A stretch of DNA of 7,235 nt. It comes from Coriobacteriia bacterium (GTDB taxonomy: Bacteria > Actinomycetota > Coriobacteriia > WRKU01). Below, piece after piece: positions 5,694 through 7,235 of the stretch (position 1 is the stretch's first letter; every line of letters begins with the position of its first letter). The stretch covers positions 1-7,235 of the forward strand of contig WRDL01000075.1 of assembly GCA_009784095.1 (NCBI GenBank), read 5' to 3'. The translations under genes were made by a program, and so were the position numbers. Under the pieces are notes generated by a model. It was not told the origin of the DNA and searched no databases. It worked only from the letters and a program-made list of their open reading frames with translations.

Positions 5694-6312
5694 CGATGAC
5701 CTCTTCGGTAGGTTGCTCGGATAATGCCTGAGCTTCCGCATCGACGATTGTGATGAATTCCTCGGGCTGCTGATCATAGGTCGCATATGCCCGTAGTGCC
5801 GCCTTGCGGATATGTGGTTTCGCGCGGTCGATGATCATGACCCCATCGAGGTGGTCGCATTCATGTTGCACAACGCGCGCGAGGAGCCCCCCGATGTTCT
5901 CCATCAGTACCGGCTCACCTTTCTCATCGTAAGCTTCGACGGTGACCTGGGTCGGTCTAGTGACCGGGAAATAGATGTTGGGAAACGAGAGGCATCCCTC
6001 ATCAGCGGTACTGAGATCTTCACTGTGTTGCGAGATGACCGGATTGACCAGTACCTTCAGATCATCTTGGTCTTCGCTGATATCGTAGATGAGCACCCGC
6101 TTCATGATGCCCGCTTGTGGAGCAGCGAACCCGACCCCGTCCGATGAGCGCATCGCCTGCTCGAGATCTTTGACGAGCGCATCTATCTCCTCAGTATCAG
6201 AAACATCGGTCTCCTCACATGACTGATAAAGCAACGGATTGGGGTGTGTGAGCACCTCGAGTGTCTTATTCTTACGGAAGGTGCTCGTTATGTCGTTCAA
6301 GAAATTATTCAT
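5686..6312 (-). CDS. def: Peptide deformylase
   Basis: This 208-residue metalloenzyme removes the N-formyl group from nascent proteins at the ribosome. All three family motifs are intact: GVGFAAPQ (59-66), EGCLS (105-109) with metal ligand Cys107, and QHECDHLDG (149-157) with metal ligands His150 and His154 and catalytic Glu151. A C-terminal extension of about 40 residues after the catalytic core is acidic (ending EQPTEEVIDE) and of unclear role. The ATG at 6312 is chosen because homology to the usual N-terminus (TLEVLTHPNPLL) begins just after it. An in-frame TTG at 6375 would add 21 atypical residues. The ATG has no ribosome binding site; instead a TATACT lies six bases upstream, implying a leaderless mRNA. 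The gene begins 66 bases after priA and overlaps fmt by 8 bases. Confidence 0.96.
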   Translation of the reverse strand: MNNFLNDITSTFRKNKTLEVLTHPNPLLYQSCEETDVSDTEEIDALVKDLEQAMRSSDGVGFAAPQAGIMKRVLIYDISEDQDDLKVLVNPVISQHSEDLSTADEGCLSFPNIYFPVTRPTQVTVEAYDEKGEPVLMENIGGLLARVVQHECDHLDGVMIIDRAKPHIRKAALRAYATYDQQPEEFITIVDAEAQALSEQPTEEVIDE

Positions 6313-6318
6313 AGGGTT

Positions 6319-6324
6319 AGTATA
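6319..6324 (-). promoter_or_regulatory. -10 element of a probable leaderless promoter for def
   Basis: On the minus strand TATACT (five of six consensus bases) is separated from the def ATG by exactly six bases, AACCCT. With normal -10 spacing, transcription would start on or next to the A of the start codon, giving a leaderless message. The absence of any Shine-Dalgarno before this ATG supports the reading. A candidate -35, TTGTTA at 6344-6349, has a rather long 19-base spacer. This would make def-fmt-rsmB and the genes after them partly independent of priA transcription. Confidence 0.6.
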
Positions 6325-6378
6325 GCAACCCCCACTGCAAACGTAACAAGAGGGCCAAGAGGTTTTATCACACAATGA

Positions 6379-7235
6379 TCACGCGAGTGACTGCGGATCG
6401 ATATCGACGGTCACGCGCACATCGGTCGGGATAGACATTTCTTTCAGGATCTCCATCACCGCCGGTCCGAGAGCCTCATGGCGGGGCCCTTTTAGCATGA
6501 TGTGATACCGATAACGATTCTTCAGCTTCGAGAGTGCGCACGGGACCGGACCGAGAATTATCGCCGAGTCTTTCGGTAACGCACCGAGCGCCTCTGCCAC
6601 GAGCGCTGAGATCTGTCTCGCTTTTTCCTGATCGGCCCCCGAGATCACCACATTGGCCATCGAGACGAACGGTGGGTAGCCCAACTCTTTACGCATAGCG
6701 AGCTCTTGGTCGAGTACCAGCGATCGATCGTGATCGGTCGCAGCGCGCACTGCGGGATGGTCAGGTTGGTAGGTCTGGATGACCACCTGTCCTCCGTTCT
6801 CGCCGCGTCCTGCACGTCCTGCCACCTGCTCGAGCAACTGATAGGTCCTCTCCGAAGCGCTATATTCGGGTATATTGAGCGCTGAGTCTGCCGCGATGAT
6901 ACCGACCAAGGTCACCTCAGGATAGTCGAGGCCCTTAGCGATCATCTGGGTGCCGATGAGCACGCCTGAATCAAGCGCTTCGAATGCCGCAAGTTGATCT
7001 TGGTGACCGGTCCGTCCGGCGGTCGTGTCAGCATCCATACGCACTATCGGCCATCCCTCGAAGAGCTTTGCGAGTTCAGCCTCAACGCGCTGGGTCCCCG
7101 CTCCGAAGCTCGCAAGATACGGACTGCCGCATTCAGGGCACGACGGAGGAAGGAGCTCCAACAGACCGCAGTGATGACACTGAAGTTTACCGTGCGATCG
7201 GTGAAGGGTCAGCGAGGTCGCGCACGATGAGCACA
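6379..7235 (-). CDS. priA: Primosomal protein N' (replication restart helicase PriA), 5' part missing
   Basis: The frame is open from the right edge and gives the last 284 residues of a protein usually about 700-750 long. PriA is a DNA helicase that recognises abandoned replication forks and reloads the replisome. The fragment starts in the zinc-binding region: CSSC, LTLHRSHGKLQCHHCG, and CPECGS, so six of the usual eight zinc cysteines are visible. The helicase C-terminal lobe follows: VRMDADTT, GTQMIAKGLDYPEVTLVGI with the AAD that follows (motif V), and LLEQVAGRAGRGENGGQV (motif VI with the arginine finger). The C-terminal domain includes ELGYPPF and ends VDIDPQSLA. The Walker A and DEAH motifs lie outside the window. 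An apparent start at 7161 is only an internal TTG. It stands first in the minus-strand run that continues with def, an order common in Gram-positives. Confidence 0.96.
   Translation of the reverse strand, partial: CSSCATSLTLHRSHGKLQCHHCGLLELLPPSCPECGSPYLASFGAGTQRVEAELAKLFEGWPIVRMDADTTAGRTGHQDQLAAFEALDSGVLIGTQMIAKGLDYPEVTLVGIIAADSALNIPEYSASERTYQLLEQVAGRAGRGENGGQVVIQTYQPDHPAVRAATDHDRSLVLDQELAMRKELGYPPFVSMANVVISGADQEKARQISALVAEALGALPKDSAIILGPVPCALSKLKNRYRYHIMLKGPRHEALGPAVMEILKEMSIPTDVRVTVDIDPQSLA

Noticed and set aside
6313..6375. Longer def starting at a TTG
   Set aside because: The extra 21 residues are Cys-rich and unlike deformylase N-termini, and they would span the predicted promoter.

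Overview
The window looks like an ordinary chromosomal housekeeping locus from a Gram-positive bacterium, most likely an actinobacterium of the class Coriobacteriia (Atopobium/Olsenella-like). This is a judgement from protein flavour, roughly mid-50s % GC, an apparently leaderless gene, thiamine salvage by ThiT plus a diphosphokinase, and gene order; it is not a database match. The gene order also resembles the Firmicutes cluster priA-def-fmt-rsmB-prpC-prkC-rsgA-rpe-thiN-rpmB-asp23, but with prpC, rsgA and rpe absent and a kinase-less PASTA protein in the prkC position. No mobile element, CRISPR array, tRNA or rRNA is visible.

Layout from right to left, in the direction of transcription on the minus strand: the 3' part of priA (6379 to the right edge); def (5686-6312), with what looks like its own leaderless promoter; fmt (4701-5693); rsmB (3397-4710); a membrane-anchored PASTA protein (2293-3333); a TPP riboswitch (2200-2288); thiT (1593-2195); and thiN (974-1606). 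Def/fmt, fmt/rsmB and thiT/thiN overlap by 8-14 bases, which suggests translational coupling. A hairpin terminator at 922-948 separates this run from rpmB (709-897, plus strand), which converges on thiN. A 368-base intergenic region (341-708) holds divergent promoters for rpmB and for an Asp23/Gls24-family gene that runs off the left edge.

Functionally, fmt and def form a pair: Fmt formylates initiator Met-tRNA and Def removes the formyl group from the nascent protein. RsmB and L28 belong to ribosome biogenesis, and PriA restarts stalled replication forks. ThiT imports thiamine and ThiN converts it to thiamine diphosphate. That product is the ligand of the riboswitch in front of thiT, so the pair has a closed feedback loop whose off-state would bury the thiT ribosome binding site.

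The parts most worth a second look are the compact riboswitch with the Shine-Dalgarno inside its closing helices, the PASTA protein with a C-terminal domain that looks like a catalytically dead Amidase_3 fold, the leaderless def promoter, a His-rich insertion in Fmt, and a roughly threefold excess of GATC. I saw no wholly new system.
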